Part shown: positions 4,957 to 5,137 of the stretch, one piece after another
Layout: each line of letters begins with the position of its first letter
Position numbering within the stretch: the stretch's first letter is position 1
Origin: UBA5738 sp964470995
GTDB taxonomy: Bacteria; Patescibacteriota; Minisyncoccia; Minisyncoccales; UBA5738
DNA length: 5,137 nt
NCBI GenBank assembly: GCA_964470995.1
Contig: CAYYEP010000026.1
Coordinates: 1 to 5,137 of the forward strand
Direction of reading: 5' to 3'
The notes under the pieces: generated by a model
Database searches by the model: none
The model's input: only the letters and a program-made list of their open reading frames with translations
Told to the model about the DNA's origin: nothing
Program-made: the position numbers and the translations under genes

Positions 4957-5137
4957 ATGGTGCAATTATTGCCGTCTAAATGGAAAATGGCGGGTCGGGT
5001 GTTTCCGATACTCCTGATAGTGGCTGTTTGTAAAGTGATTGTTTACGATCAGGGGTGGGAGTTTTTGACGATGAACGGTATTTTTTCGGCACTAATATCG
5101 GCAACGATTTTTTTAGTCGGGTTTAACATATCGGCGG
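4957..5137 (+). CDS. Membrane protein, bestrophin-like N-terminus (runs off window end)
   Basis: From ATG 4957 the frame is open for 60 codons to the window edge. The peptide begins MVQLLPSKWKMAGRVFP, has a hydrophobic helix at about residues 14-30 (FPILLIVAVCKVIVY, then DQGWEF), and a second helix beginning near GIFSALISATIFLVGFNISA (41-60). This opening resembles bacterial bestrophin-like/anion-channel-type membrane proteins with an 'FSALI-A-IFLLGF' signature. The comparison is from memory and only the first quarter or less of the gene is visible. No Shine-Dalgarno motif precedes the ATG. It is separated from mltG by 133 bases and may have its own promoter. Confidence 0.55.
   Translation, partial: MVQLLPSKWKMAGRVFPILLIVAVCKVIVYDQGWEFLTMNGIFSALISATIFLVGFNISA

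Overview
The window looks like a bacterial chromosome fragment of moderate GC with AT-rich gaps. The best guess for the host is an uncultured Patescibacteria/CPR (Parcubacteria-like) organism. This rests on recognising protein styles: a GT39-like membrane glycosyltransferase, a four-cysteine PD-(D/E)XK protein with a conserved 'TLNSAVDHLLKKEFD' segment, and a compact nitroreductase. Shine-Dalgarno motifs are also nearly absent. The MltG homologue shows the cell makes peptidoglycan. It ends in TGA and no complete gene reads TGA as sense, so the code appears standard and not the TGA=Gly code of Gracilibacteria. The taxonomic call is inference.

Layout. Positions 784 to 1 (minus strand) hold the N-terminal 261 codons of a polytopic GT-C/GT39-like glycosyltransferase. 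A divergent promoter gap (785-958) separates it from a plus-strand block. That block starts with a RecB/Cas4-like PD-(D/E)XK nuclease (959-1804), directly abutted by a protein with an N-terminal HEPN-like helical region (R-x4-H motif) fused to a CBS-domain pair (1805-2587, or from 1847). A perfect 10-bp palindrome (1818-1840) lies at this junction. A 133-bp imperfect foldback made partly of degenerate heptamers (2586-2718) fills the next gap. It is followed by a truncated copy of the first 74 bases of a nitroreductase gene (2719-2792), then an AT-rich segment carrying a small orphan membrane protein (2895-3257). The complete nitroreductase follows (3321-3815), its first 74 bases identical to the truncated copy. 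Three bases later comes mltG (3819-4823). A 133-base gap leads to the start of a membrane protein that resembles bestrophin-like proteins (4957 to window end).

How the parts relate. Nuclease and HEPN-CBS are probably one transcription unit, and nitroreductase and mltG another. The most striking structure is the exact 74-bp direct repeat beginning precisely at the nitroreductase start codon. It flanks a 528-bp stretch with its own small gene. The simplest reading is that the ancestral order was HEPN-CBS, foldback, nitroreductase, mltG. A 528-bp cassette then entered codon 25 of the nitroreductase, and a 74-bp duplication regenerated an intact gene downstream. An assembly join of strain variants is the main alternative. 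The HEPN-CBS protein beside a nuclease is the best candidate for an undescribed nucleotide-sensing RNase or defence-like pair, but the sequence alone does not prove this.
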